A DNA stretch of 64,000 nt from Streptomyces sp. NBC_00341 (lineage in GTDB: Bacteria; Actinomycetota; Actinomycetes; Streptomycetales; Streptomycetaceae): contig NZ_CP108002.1 in assembly GCF_041435055.1 (NCBI RefSeq), positions 6,572,001-6,636,000 on the forward strand. The letters run 5' to 3'. The stretch's first letter is position 1. Each line of letters begins with the position of its first letter. Shown in pieces: positions 7,896 through 16,219 of the stretch. The notes under the pieces were generated by a model. That model saw only the letters and a list, made by a program, of their open reading frames with translations, was not told the DNA's origin and made no database searches. The translations under genes and the position numbers were made by a program.

Positions 7896-9335
7896 GTGAC
7901 CACCGAGGTGCGCCGTCTGCGCAACTACATCAACGGAGAGTTCCGCGACGCCGCCGACGGGCGGACCATCGACGTGGTCAACCCGGTGACGGAAGAGGTC
8001 TACGCGACGTCCCCGCTCTCCGGTGCCGCCGACGTCGACGCCGCCATGGCAGCCGCCGCCGCGGCCTTCCCCGCCTGGCGCGACGTCACCCCCGCCGAGC
8101 GCCAGCGCGCCCTGCTGAAGATCGCGGACGCCTTCGAGGAGCGCGCGGAGGACCTCATCGCGGCCGAGTCGGAGAACACCGGCAAGCCGGTCGGGCTCAC
8201 CCGCACCGAGGAACTCCCGCCGATGGTCGACCAGATCCGTTTCTTCGCGGGTGCCGCCCGGCTGCTGGAGGGCCGCTCGGCCGGCGAGTACATGGAGGGG
8301 CTGACCTCCATCGTCCGCCGCGAGCCGGTCGGGGTCTGCGCCCAGGTCGCGCCGTGGAACTACCCGATGATGATGGCCGTCTGGAAGTTCGCCCCGGCGC
8401 TCGCCGCGGGCAACACCGTGGTGATCAAGCCGTCCGACACCACGCCGGCCTCCACCGTGCTGATCGCGGAGATCATCGGGCAGATCCTGCCCAAGGGCGT
8501 CTTCAACGTCATCTGCGGCGACCGCGACACCGGCCGTGCGATGGTGGAGCACAAGACCCCCGCGATGGCCTCCATCACCGGTTCGGTCCGGGCCGGCATG
8601 CAGGTCGCCGAGTCCGCCGCGAAGGACGTCAAGCGGGTCCACCTGGAGCTCGGCGGCAAGGCGCCGGTCGTCGTGTTCGAGGACACCGACATCGCCAAGG
8701 CCGTCGAGGACATCTCGGTCGCCGGCTACTTCAACGCCGGCCAGGACTGCACGGCCGCCACCCGGGTGCTGGTCCACGAGTCCATCCACGACGAGTTCGT
8801 CACCGCGCTGGCCAAGGCCGCCGCCGACACGAAGACCGGGCAGCCGGACGACGAGGACGTGCTCTACGGCCCGCTCAACAACGCCAACCAGCTCGCCCAG
8901 GTCAGCGGCTTCATCGAGCGCCTCCCCGCCCACGCCAGGGTCGAGGCGGGCGGCCACCGCGTCGGCGAGAAGGGCTACTTCTACGCCCCGACCGTCGTCT
9001 CCGGCCTCAGGCAGGACGACGAGATCATCCAGCACGAGGTCTTCGGCCCGGTCATCACCGTCCAGTCGTTCAGGGACGAGGCGCAGGCGCTGGAGTGGGC
9101 CAACGGCGTCGAGTACGCCCTGGCCTCCTCGGTGTGGACCAAGGACCACGCCCGTGCCATGCGGATGTCCAAGAACCTCGACTTCGGCTGCGTGTGGATC
9201 AACACCCACATCCCGCTCGTGGCCGAGATGCCGCACGGCGGGTTCAAGAAGTCCGGCTACGGCAAGGACCTCTCCGCGTACGGCTTCGAGGACTACACCC
9301 GGATCAAGCACGTCATGACCTCCCTCGACGGCTGA
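7896..9335 (+). CDS. NAD-dependent aldehyde dehydrogenase, probable gamma-aminobutyraldehyde dehydrogenase
   Basis: A 479-residue aldehyde dehydrogenase expected to oxidise 4-aminobutanal (or its gamma-glutamyl form) to GABA after the aminotransferase step. The nucleophile is C285 in NAGQDCTAATR, the general base is E251 in HLELGGKAP, and the oxyanion Asn lies in VAPWNYPMMMAVWKFAPALAAGNTVV. The GTG start is set by AGGAGGG six bases upstream. It is divergent from lrp and the aminotransferase and is followed by an orphan polyamine-binding lipoprotein after a hairpin. It is a paralogue of the dehydrogenase at 22484; both read GQDCTAATR around the Cys, as in the PuuC/PatD group. Substrate is inferred from family and context. 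Confidence 0.85.
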   Translation: MTTEVRRLRNYINGEFRDAADGRTIDVVNPVTEEVYATSPLSGAADVDAAMAAAAAAFPAWRDVTPAERQRALLKIADAFEERAEDLIAAESENTGKPVGLTRTEELPPMVDQIRFFAGAARLLEGRSAGEYMEGLTSIVRREPVGVCAQVAPWNYPMMMAVWKFAPALAAGNTVVIKPSDTTPASTVLIAEIIGQILPKGVFNVICGDRDTGRAMVEHKTPAMASITGSVRAGMQVAESAAKDVKRVHLELGGKAPVVVFEDTDIAKAVEDISVAGYFNAGQDCTAATRVLVHESIHDEFVTALAKAAADTKTGQPDDEDVLYGPLNNANQLAQVSGFIERLPAHARVEAGGHRVGEKGYFYAPTVVSGLRQDDEIIQHEVFGPVITVQSFRDEAQALEWANGVEYALASSVWTKDHARAMRMSKNLDFGCVWINTHIPLVAEMPHGGFKKSGYGKDLSAYGFEDYTRIKHVMTSLDG

Positions 9336-9365
9336 CACCCGTCGGCGGACCCTCGCTCCATGGAT

Positions 9366-9416
9366 ACGGATACGGCCCGCGGGCGCACTGTGCGAGTGCC
9401 CGGGGGCCGTATCCGT
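9366..9416 (+). terminator. Terminator hairpin after aldehyde dehydrogenase
   Basis: Arms ACGGATACGGCCC (9366-9378) and GGGCCGTATCCGT (9404-9416) pair perfectly over 13 bases, and the inner sequence can extend the stem. It begins 31 bp after the stop codon, which suggests the next gene has its own promoter. Confidence 0.7.
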
Positions 9417-9466
9417 GTCTCCGGGGGCGGGTATCCGTGCCTGCCGGGGCGGTATCCGCGCTCGCG
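9402..9466 (+). repeat. Three degenerate ~21-bp tandem copies
   Basis: The right arm of the preceding hairpin is the first of three copies built on G-rich sequence plus GTATCCG (at about 9409, 9430 and 9450). The copies differ in the spacer. They could be an expansion of the terminator arm. No function is evident. Confidence 0.5.
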
Positions 9467-9563
9467 GGGGCCGCCCGCCCTCGACAGGGTGTGCGCGGCG
9501 GGCGGCCACCGCTGGACGGTTGGTCCATTGCCCGCCCTGCCCCCCGACGGGCATCCTGCGCAG

Positions 9564-10751
9564 GTGCGAGCAATCCCGAAGAACCCCATGTCCCGCCGGT
9601 CCCTGCTCCGCGCCCTCGGGGCGGGGGCGGCCGGTGCCACGCTGGCCGGCTGCGGAGTGCCCGCCGCCTATGTGAAGCCGGGTGACCGGGCCGGGCGCGA
9701 CTCCTCCGCCAGTGACCACACCCTGCACTTCGCCAACTGGCCGCTCTACATCGACACCGACGACGAGAACCAGTCGAAGCGGCCCACCCTGGACGCCTTC
9801 AGCAAGCGCACCGGGATCTCCGTCACGTACACCGAGGAGATCAACGACAACGACGAGTTCTTCGGGAAGATCAGCCCCGCGCTGATGAACCACCAGCAGA
9901 CCGGGCGCGACCTCATCGTCATCAGCGACTGGATGGCCGCCCGGTTCGTCCGGCTCGGCTGGGTCCAGGAGATGGACCGGGCCAAGCAGCCCAACGTGGC
10001 GAAGTACCTCGATCCGCAGCTGCGCTCGCCCGCCTTCGACAAGGGCCGCACCCACAGCGTCCCCTGGCAGTCCGGGATCACCGGCATCGCGTACAACCGC
10101 AAGCGGCTGGGCCGCGAGATCAAGCACCTGAGCGACCTGTGGGCGCCCGATCTGCGCGGCAAGGTGACGCTGCTCTCCGGGCTCGACGAGTCCTTCGCGC
10201 TGCTGATGCAGGGCAACGGCGTCGACATCACCCGCTGGAAGCGCGACGACTTCTACGACATCTGCGACCAGGTGGAGAAGCTGGTGAAGACGAAGCACAT
10301 CCGCCGCTTCACCGGCAACGACTACATCAAGGACCTCTCCACCGGGGACGTGCTCGCCTGCCAGGCCTACTCCGGCGACGTCATCCAGCTCCAGGCGGAC
10401 AACCCGGAGATCGAGTTCGTCGTGCCGGAGGAGGGCGCCGAGCTCTGGGCGGAATCACTCATGATCCCCAACCTCGCCCACCACAAGCGCAACGCGGAGA
10501 AGCTCGTCGACTACTACTACGAGCCCGAGGTCGCCGCCGAACTGGCGACCTGGGTCAACTACGTCTGCCCGGTCCCGGCCGCCCGCGAGGTGCTGGCCTC
10601 ATCCAAGGACGAGGAGACCGCCGCACTCGCGGAGGACCCGCTGATCTTCCCCGACGACGCCATGCGCAAGCGGCTCGCGATCGCCCGCGACATCACCTCC
10701 GAGGAGCGCACCGGGTTCGCCAAGAAGTGGAACTCCATAGTCGGGTTGTGA
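9564..10751 (+). CDS. Tat-exported lipoprotein, polyamine-binding protein (orphan PotD/PotF-like)
   Basis: A solute-binding protein of the spermidine/putrescine class, about 395 residues from a GTG at 9564 or 387 from an ATG at 9588; neither start has a strong ribosome binding site. The N-terminus has a Tat motif (SRRSLLRALGAGAAG) and a lipobox LAGC, so the mature protein is lipid-anchored at C30 (GTG numbering). The body contains LHFANWPLYIDTD, TGRDLIVISDWMAARFVRLGW and RRFTGNDYIKDLSTGDVLACQAYSGDVIQL, all shared with the binding protein at 24042. It lies after a terminator and has no adjacent permease genes, so it may feed the potABC importer encoded 15 kb away or act as a sensor. Confidence 0.85.
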   Translation: MRAIPKNPMSRRSLLRALGAGAAGATLAGCGVPAAYVKPGDRAGRDSSASDHTLHFANWPLYIDTDDENQSKRPTLDAFSKRTGISVTYTEEINDNDEFFGKISPALMNHQQTGRDLIVISDWMAARFVRLGWVQEMDRAKQPNVAKYLDPQLRSPAFDKGRTHSVPWQSGITGIAYNRKRLGREIKHLSDLWAPDLRGKVTLLSGLDESFALLMQGNGVDITRWKRDDFYDICDQVEKLVKTKHIRRFTGNDYIKDLSTGDVLACQAYSGDVIQLQADNPEIEFVVPEEGAELWAESLMIPNLAHHKRNAEKLVDYYYEPEVAAELATWVNYVCPVPAAREVLASSKDEETAALAEDPLIFPDDAMRKRLAIARDITSEERTGFAKKWNSIVGL

Positions 10752-10806
10752 GGGAACCGCCCCGATCGCCTGTGGCCAGGGCTTTCGTCGGTCACTGACG
10801 GCCAGG

Positions 10807-10841
10807 AACCGGCATCACGCGGAATGCGCGTGGTGCCGGTT
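10807..10841 (+). terminator. Terminator hairpin after orphan binding protein
   Basis: AACCGGCATCACGC pairs with GCGTGGTGCCGGTT around a seven-base loop, with one mismatch, and is followed by CTTCG. It is 56 bp past the stop codon. Confidence 0.7.
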
Positions 10842-10894
10842 CTTCGTGGTGCGGCCCGGCTCTCTTCCCGCTGCGCCTGGGCGACAGTTGGTTG

Positions 10895-10913
10895 TTTCAA
10901 CGCGCTGTCGAAA
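10895..10913. promoter_or_regulatory. LacI-like operator candidate upstream of GH87 genes
   Basis: TTTCAACGCGCTGTCGAAA is an imperfect palindrome (six of nine positions symmetric) centred on a CG step, like LacI-family sites that control sugar genes. It lies 122 bp before the first GH87-like gene in a locally AT-rich stretch. No LacI gene is nearby. Confidence 0.25.
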
Positions 10914-11034
10914 ATTTGCAATATCTGAGCGACATCTTGTGTTCACGTGTCCGTGATGCTTGAGTGACAGGCGCTTCCCCCGCCCCCCCACCTCCCCCAC
11001 CGGGAAGCACCAGTCACAGCAGAAATGGAGTGTC

Positions 11035-12801
11035 ATGCGCACGTCATCCCCCACGCGCAGTTCGTATGTCCTCGCCGTCGCGGTCGCCCTCGTGGGCACG
11101 GTCATCGGCGTCACCGGCCAGGCCTCCGCCCAGCGGGCCCCGGAGCCGAGAGCGGTGGCCGCGGCCGGCGCCACCCTCCCGTTCAGCTCCACGGAGGCGG
11201 AGTCCGCCTCCACCACCGGCCAGAAGATCGGCCCCGACTACACCCAGGGCACCCTCGCCTCCGAGGCGTCGGGCCGGCAGGCGGTGCGGCTGAGCAGCGG
11301 GCAGAGCGTCGAGTTCACCCTCGACCGGGCCGCCAACGCGGTGAACGTCGCCTACAACGTGCCCGACGGGCAGAGCGGTTCGCTCGCCGTCTACGTCAAC
11401 GGCACCAAGCTCGACGCGTCGCTGGCCGTCACCTCCAAGTACAGCTACGTCGACACCCCCTGGATCGCCGGCGCGAAGACCCACCACCTCTTCGACAACG
11501 CCCGGCTCCTGCTCGGCCGCGACGTGCAGGCGGGCGACAAGGTGAAGCTGGAGGCCGCCGGCACCGAGGTCACCGTCGACGTGGCCGACTTCGAGCAGGT
11601 GGACGAGCCCGCCACCGCCCCCTCCGGCGCGGTCTCCGTCGTCGACAAGGGCGCCGACGCCACCGGACAGCAGGACTCCACCCAGGCCTTCCGCGACGCG
11701 ATCACCGAGGCCAGGGCAGGCGGCGGCACGGTGTGGATCCCGGTGGGTGACTTCAAGCTGGACTCCGAGCTGAGCGGCGTCGAGAACGTGACGATCCAGG
11801 GCGCGGGCAGCTGGCACTCGGTCGTGCACGCCTCCCGGTTCATCAACCAGAGCAGCTCCGCGGGCAAGGTCACCATCAAGGACTTCGCGGTCGTCGGAGA
11901 GGTCACCGAGCGGGTCGACAGCAACCCGGACAACTTCGTCAACGGCTCCCTCGGCCCGGACTCCCGGGTCAGCGGCATGTGGCTGCAGCACCTCAAGGTC
12001 GGGCTCTGGCTGACCGGCAACAACGACAACCTGGTCGTCGAGAACAACCGCATCCTCGACACCACCGCGGACGGACTGAACCTCAACGGCAGCGCCCACG
12101 GCGTGCAGGTGCGCGACAACTTCCTGCGCAACCAGGGCGACGACTCGCTCGCCATGTGGTCGCTGAACGCCGCCGACACCGACTCGACCTTCGCGAACAA
12201 CACCATCTCCCAGCCCAACCTGGCGAACGGCATCGCCATCTACGGCGGCAGCGACATCACCGTCAAGGACAACCTGATCAGCGACACCAACGCGCTGGGC
12301 AGCGGCATCGCCATCTCCAACCAGAAGTTCGCCGACCCGTTCTTCCCCCTCGGCGGCACCATCACCGTCTCCGGGAACACCCTCGTGCGCACCGGGGCCG
12401 TCAACCCCAACTGGGGCCACCCGATGGGTGCGCTGCGGGTGGACGCGTACGACAGCGCCATCGAGGCGAACGTGAACATCACCGGCACCACCATCACGGA
12501 CAGCCCCTACAGCGCCTACGAGTTCGTCTCGGGCGGCGGTACCGGCAAGGACGTCAAGAACGTGACCGTCGACGGGTCGGCCGTCGACGGCGTCGGCACG
12601 GTCGTCGTGCAGGCCGAGACGCCCGGCGCCGTGACGATGTCGAACGTCACCGCCACCGGGACCGGCGCGGCAGGCGTATACAACTGCCCCTACCCCGAGG
12701 GCTCCGGCACCTTCACGCTCACCGACGGCGGCGGCAACACCGGCTGGGACACCACCTGGGACGACTGCTCCGCCTGGCCCGAGCCGGACAGCGGCAACTA
12801 G
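11035..12801 (+). CDS. Secreted GH87-like beta-helix glucanase (alpha-1,3-glucanase/mycodextranase type)
   Basis: A 588-residue secreted protein that probably cleaves an alpha-glucan such as mutan or nigeran of fungal walls. Residues 1-33 form a signal peptide ending in ASA-Q. Residues about 45-195 form a beta-sandwich (TEAESASTTGQ to VDVADFEQVDE). From about residue 200 a right-handed beta-helix begins at the conserved VVDKGADATGQQDSTQAFRDAI. The likely acidic active-site cluster is in TTADGLNLNGSA and RNQGDDSLAMWS, matching the three-Asp arrangement described for GH87. Length and two-module layout fit the GH87 catalytic unit. GGAG lies four bases before the ATG. The next gene is a paralogue. 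Polysaccharide-lyase or other pectin-type beta-helix activity is the alternative. Confidence 0.65.
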   Translation: MRTSSPTRSSYVLAVAVALVGTVIGVTGQASAQRAPEPRAVAAAGATLPFSSTEAESASTTGQKIGPDYTQGTLASEASGRQAVRLSSGQSVEFTLDRAANAVNVAYNVPDGQSGSLAVYVNGTKLDASLAVTSKYSYVDTPWIAGAKTHHLFDNARLLLGRDVQAGDKVKLEAAGTEVTVDVADFEQVDEPATAPSGAVSVVDKGADATGQQDSTQAFRDAITEARAGGGTVWIPVGDFKLDSELSGVENVTIQGAGSWHSVVHASRFINQSSSAGKVTIKDFAVVGEVTERVDSNPDNFVNGSLGPDSRVSGMWLQHLKVGLWLTGNNDNLVVENNRILDTTADGLNLNGSAHGVQVRDNFLRNQGDDSLAMWSLNAADTDSTFANNTISQPNLANGIAIYGGSDITVKDNLISDTNALGSGIAISNQKFADPFFPLGGTITVSGNTLVRTGAVNPNWGHPMGALRVDAYDSAIEANVNITGTTITDSPYSAYEFVSGGGTGKDVKNVTVDGSAVDGVGTVVVQAETPGAVTMSNVTATGTGAAGVYNCPYPEGSGTFTLTDGGGNTGWDTTWDDCSAWPEPDSGN

Positions 12802-12810
12802 CGACACCTC

Positions 12811-12850
12811 CCCACACGCACCACCCCCCCCCCACACGCACCACCCCCCA
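12811..12850. repeat. Two 20-bp C-rich tandem repeats between GH87-like genes
   Basis: Two consecutive copies of CCCACACGCACCACCCCCC plus one base (12811-12830, 12831-12850) differ at one position. All purine-poor on the plus strand, they end just before the GAGAGGA ribosome binding site of the next gene. Confidence 0.85.
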
Positions 12851-12868
12851 CCGAGAGGAATGCACACT

Positions 12869-14788
12869 GTGACAAGGAGAGACTGGAGCCGGCCGGGCAT
12901 CGCCGTCGCACTCGGCGCCGCCCTGACCGCCGCATGGCTCGTACCGGCCGCCCACGCGGCGCCGGTGGCCCCCGAGACATCCGCCGCCGCGGCAGCCCGC
13001 GGCGCGTCTTCCCCGTTCGCCGAGTACGAGGCGGAGGACGGCAGCTACGACGGAACCCTGCTGGAGACGGACGCCACCCGCACCTTCGGGCACACCAACT
13101 TCGCCACCGAGTCCTCGGGCCGCAAGTCGGTACGCCTCGACTCCACGGGCCAGTACGTGGAGTTCACCTCGGCCGGCAGCACCAATTCCATCGTCGTCCG
13201 CAACTCCATCCCCGACGCGCCGGGCGGCGGCGGCCAGGACAAGACGCTGAGCCTCTACGCCGACGGCACGTTCGTACAGAAGCTGGACCTGTCGTCCAAG
13301 CACAGCTGGCTGTACGGCAGCACGGACGACCCGGAAGGCCTGACGAACAACCCCGGCGGCGACGCGCGGCGGCTGTTCGACGAGTCGCACGCGCTGCTCG
13401 ACAAGACCTACCCCGAGGGCACCACCTTCCGGCTCCAGCGGGACGCCGGTGACGACGCCGCGTACTACGTCGTCGACCTGGTCGACCTGGAGCAGGTGGC
13501 GCCGCCCGCGAGCAAGCCCGCCGAGTGCACCTCGATCACCGAGTACGGTGCGGTGCCCGACGACGGGAAGGACGACACCGACGCGATCCAGGCGGCCGTC
13601 ACCGCCGACCAGAACGGCGAGATCGACTGCGTGTGGATTCCGGCCGGGCAGTGGCGCCAGGAGCAGAAGATCCTCACCGACGACCCGCTGGACCGGGGCC
13701 AGTACAACCAGGTGGGCATCAGTGACGTCACGATCCGGGGCGCCGGGATGTGGCACTCGCAGCTGTACACGCTGACCGCGCCGCAGGACGCGGGCGGCAT
13801 CAACCACCCGCACGAGGGGAACTTCGGCTTCGACATCGACGACAACACCCAGATCTCGGACATCGCGATCTTCGGTTCGGGCACCATCCGGGGCGGTGAC
13901 GGCAACGCCGAGGGCGGAGTCGGTCTCAACGGCCGCTTCGGCAAGGACACCAAGATCAGCAACGTCTGGATCGAGCACGCCAACGTCGCCACCTGGGTCG
14001 GCCGCGACTACAGCAACATCCCTGAGCTGTGGGGCCCCGGCGACGGACTCGAATTCACCGGGATGCGCATCCGCAACACCTACGCGGACGGCATCAACTT
14101 CACCAACGGCACCCGCAACTCCTCCGTCACCGACTCGTCCTTCCGCAACACCGGGGACGACTCGCTGGCGGTGTGGGCGAGCAAGTACGTCAAGGACCCC
14201 TCGGTCGACGTCGGCCACGACAACGTCTTCAGCAACAACACGATCCAGCTGCCCTGGCGGGCCAACGGCATCGCGGTCTACGGCGGCTACGGCAACAAGA
14301 TCGAGAACAACATCGTCTCCGACACCATGAACTACCCCGGGATCATGCTGGCCACCGACCACGACCCGGTGCCCTTCTCCGGGGAGACCCTGATCGCGAA
14401 CAACGGGCTCTACCGCACCGGCGGCGCGTTCTGGAACGAGGACCAGGAGTTCGGCGCGATCACCCTGTTCGCCCAGGGCTCCGGCATCCCCGGTGTCACC
14501 ATCCGTGACACCGATATCGAGGACTCGACGTACGACGGCATCCAGTTCAAGACCGGCGGCGGCGAGGTCCCGGACGTCAAGATCAGCAACGTGAACATCT
14601 CCGGGTCCGCCAACGGTTCCGGCATCCTCGCCATGGGCGGCGCGCGGGGCAGCGCCACGCTCACCGATGTGACGATCAGCGGCTCGCGTGACGGGGACGT
14701 GACTGTCGAACCCGGATCCCAGTTCGTGATCAACGGGGCTCCGGCGCGGTCCTCCACCGAGGAACGGGGGAGTGGACAGGGCCGGTAG
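12869..14788 (+). CDS. Secreted GH87-like beta-helix glucanase, second copy
   Basis: A 639-residue paralogue of the preceding gene with the same layout: signal peptide (cleavage after AAHA), beta-sandwich (YEAEDGSYDGT to VDLVDLEQV, residues about 50-215) and beta-helix from ITEYGAVPDDGKDDTDAIQAAV. The putative catalytic Asp residues are in NTYADGINFTNGTRN and RNTGDDSLAVWA. It carries extra loops compared with copy one (for example GTIRGGDGNAEGGVGLNGRFG), so the two may prefer different linkages or chain ends. I chose the GTG at 12869 because GAGAGGA lies nine bases upstream; the ATG at 12860 abuts that site. The genes are 67 bp apart and probably cotranscribed. A perfect 22-bp-stem terminator follows. 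Confidence 0.65.
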   Translation: MTRRDWSRPGIAVALGAALTAAWLVPAAHAAPVAPETSAAAAARGASSPFAEYEAEDGSYDGTLLETDATRTFGHTNFATESSGRKSVRLDSTGQYVEFTSAGSTNSIVVRNSIPDAPGGGGQDKTLSLYADGTFVQKLDLSSKHSWLYGSTDDPEGLTNNPGGDARRLFDESHALLDKTYPEGTTFRLQRDAGDDAAYYVVDLVDLEQVAPPASKPAECTSITEYGAVPDDGKDDTDAIQAAVTADQNGEIDCVWIPAGQWRQEQKILTDDPLDRGQYNQVGISDVTIRGAGMWHSQLYTLTAPQDAGGINHPHEGNFGFDIDDNTQISDIAIFGSGTIRGGDGNAEGGVGLNGRFGKDTKISNVWIEHANVATWVGRDYSNIPELWGPGDGLEFTGMRIRNTYADGINFTNGTRNSSVTDSSFRNTGDDSLAVWASKYVKDPSVDVGHDNVFSNNTIQLPWRANGIAVYGGYGNKIENNIVSDTMNYPGIMLATDHDPVPFSGETLIANNGLYRTGGAFWNEDQEFGAITLFAQGSGIPGVTIRDTDIEDSTYDGIQFKTGGGEVPDVKISNVNISGSANGSGILAMGGARGSATLTDVTISGSRDGDVTVEPGSQFVINGAPARSSTEERGSGQGR

Positions 14789-14821
14789 CGGCTCGCGGCG
14801 CGGGCTCCTCGCCCCGCCGCT

Positions 14822-14870
14822 GCCACCGGGCCGCCCGGATCCGCGTACCGGATCCGGGCGGCCCGGTGGC
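14822..14870. terminator. Bidirectional terminator, perfect 22-bp stem
   Basis: Arms 14822-14843 and 14849-14870 are exact reverse complements around a CGTAC loop. It lies between the convergent GH87-like gene and the beta-lactamase-like gene, and serves both strands. Confidence 0.85.
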
Positions 14871-14886
14871 GTCGCGTGCGCCCCGC

Positions 14887-16110
14887 TCACTCCGGGTCCG
14901 GCGCCCCGAACGCCGCCACCATGATGTTCATCGCCGTGGCGTTCATGGCCGCGCCCTTCGCGTCCGTCGCGTTGACGCTGTAGACGAGCGTCCGCGACAG
15001 GCCGGGGGTGGCGGCGATGGCCGTGTTGTAGCCCCAGCGGCCGCCCGTCTTGCCCCACACCTCGCGGCCGCCCAGCCTGATCACCGACAGACCCGCGCTG
15101 TACGCGGCGGGCCTGCCCGTGCCGTACTCGCGCACCGACGCGTCCGGCAGCGTGAACATCTCCCGGAGCAGCGGCCCCCGCACCACCCGGCCGCCGAACA
15201 GCGCCCGGGTGAAGCGCTCCAGATCGGCGGTCGTCGAGATCAGGTCCCCCGCCGCCCACGCGTCGGTCGCCCCCCACACCGTGACGTCACGCAGCTCGCC
15301 GGACGTGCCGAAGACCTGGTAGCCGTGGTTGTGCGGTCCTCTGACCGCCGGATCGGTGCCGGGGAAGTAGGTGTCCGCCAGCCGCAGGGGCTTCAGGACG
15401 CGGCGGGAGACCTGCGAGGCGTACGTGTCCCCGGTGACCCGCTCGATCAGCAGGCCCGCCACGGTGTAGCCGATGTTGTCGTAGTGCTGCTGCGTGCCGG
15501 GTGCGAAGTCCGGTTCGAGCGCGGTCGCGTCGCGCACGGTCGCCGCCGGATCCTGCACGTCGAAGCGGTGCGCGTACCAGTCCTCCAGGGTGTCGCCGTT
15601 GCCCGGATCGGGGGACGGGATGCCGCTCGTGTGGTTCAGCAACTGCCGCACGGTGACCTGCCCGTACGCCGCCGGGATCAGGTCCGGCAGGTAGTGCCGG
15701 GCCGACCGGTCCAGGCCGAGCTTCCCCTCGCCGGCCAGTTGCAGCACCACGGCCGCCGTGAAGACCTTGGTGACCGAGCCGACCCGGAAGCGCCCGTCCG
15801 GGTCCGCCGGGCGGCCGGGGGCCAGATCGTGGACGCCGGAGCTGCCCCGCCAGGCGCCGTCGGTGCCGCTGACCCGGACCAGCGCGGCCGTCGCGTCGTC
15901 CGCCGGGAGCCCGCTGATCGCGGCCCGCAGCGCCTCGGCGTCCGGTGCCTGGGTGGTGGACGGGCCGCTGGACGGGCGGGCGGCCGGGCCGGCGGTGGGG
16001 TGCGCGCCCGCCGGGACGCGAGCCCCGGCGGAGGCGGGTGCGACGGTTGCCCCGGCGATGCCGAGGACCAGGGCTGTGGCGAGGGCGATGCGTGTGGTGC
16101 GGGTGTTCAC
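14887..16110 (-). CDS. Secreted serine hydrolase, class C beta-lactamase / D-Ala-D-Ala carboxypeptidase family
   Basis: A 407-residue secreted penicillin-binding-type hydrolase acting on peptidoglycan stem peptides, D-amino-acid peptides or esters outside the cell. The GTG start has GGAGG eight bases upstream. Residues 1-29 are a signal peptide (IALATALVLGIAGATVAPASA), followed by a Pro/Thr-rich linker. The nucleophile motif SxxK reads SVTK in RVGSVTKVFTAAVVLQLAGEGKL. The second motif YxN is in QQHYDNIGYTVAGLLIERV, and the third is HTG-like, GKTGGRWGYN. NHTSGIPSP is also typical of this family. True beta-lactamase activity is not implied, since most Streptomyces members are carboxypeptidase or esterase-like. 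It stands alone, converging with the GH87 pair. Confidence 0.85.
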   Translation of the reverse strand: MNTRTTRIALATALVLGIAGATVAPASAGARVPAGAHPTAGPAARPSSGPSTTQAPDAEALRAAISGLPADDATAALVRVSGTDGAWRGSSGVHDLAPGRPADPDGRFRVGSVTKVFTAAVVLQLAGEGKLGLDRSARHYLPDLIPAAYGQVTVRQLLNHTSGIPSPDPGNGDTLEDWYAHRFDVQDPAATVRDATALEPDFAPGTQQHYDNIGYTVAGLLIERVTGDTYASQVSRRVLKPLRLADTYFPGTDPAVRGPHNHGYQVFGTSGELRDVTVWGATDAWAAGDLISTTADLERFTRALFGGRVVRGPLLREMFTLPDASVREYGTGRPAAYSAGLSVIRLGGREVWGKTGGRWGYNTAIAATPGLSRTLVYSVNATDAKGAAMNATAMNIMVAAFGAPDPE

Positions 16111-16219
16111 GGCCGGTGCCTCCGAGGTGTGGAATCCGTAACTTGCTGCGGAATCCATCCTGTTGATCCGGGCACCCGGGCGGATCGCCCGGCCGGGCGA
16201 TCCCCGGCACCGGGATTCC

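Noticed and set aside
7848..10298. 816-residue minus-strand frame across the aldehyde dehydrogenase and binding protein
   Set aside because: It is a high-GC shadow rich in Val, Leu, Gly and Asp with no domains, opposite two clear genes.
10752..11034. Small gene or riboswitch before the GH87-like genes
   Set aside because: The gap holds a terminator and an AT-rich promoter region. I see no conserved riboswitch core and no convincing short frame.
14887..16110. Beta-lactamase resistance gene
   Set aside because: SxxK, YxN and the third motif are generic for the family. Nothing separates a lactamase from a carboxypeptidase or esterase, so no resistance claim is made.
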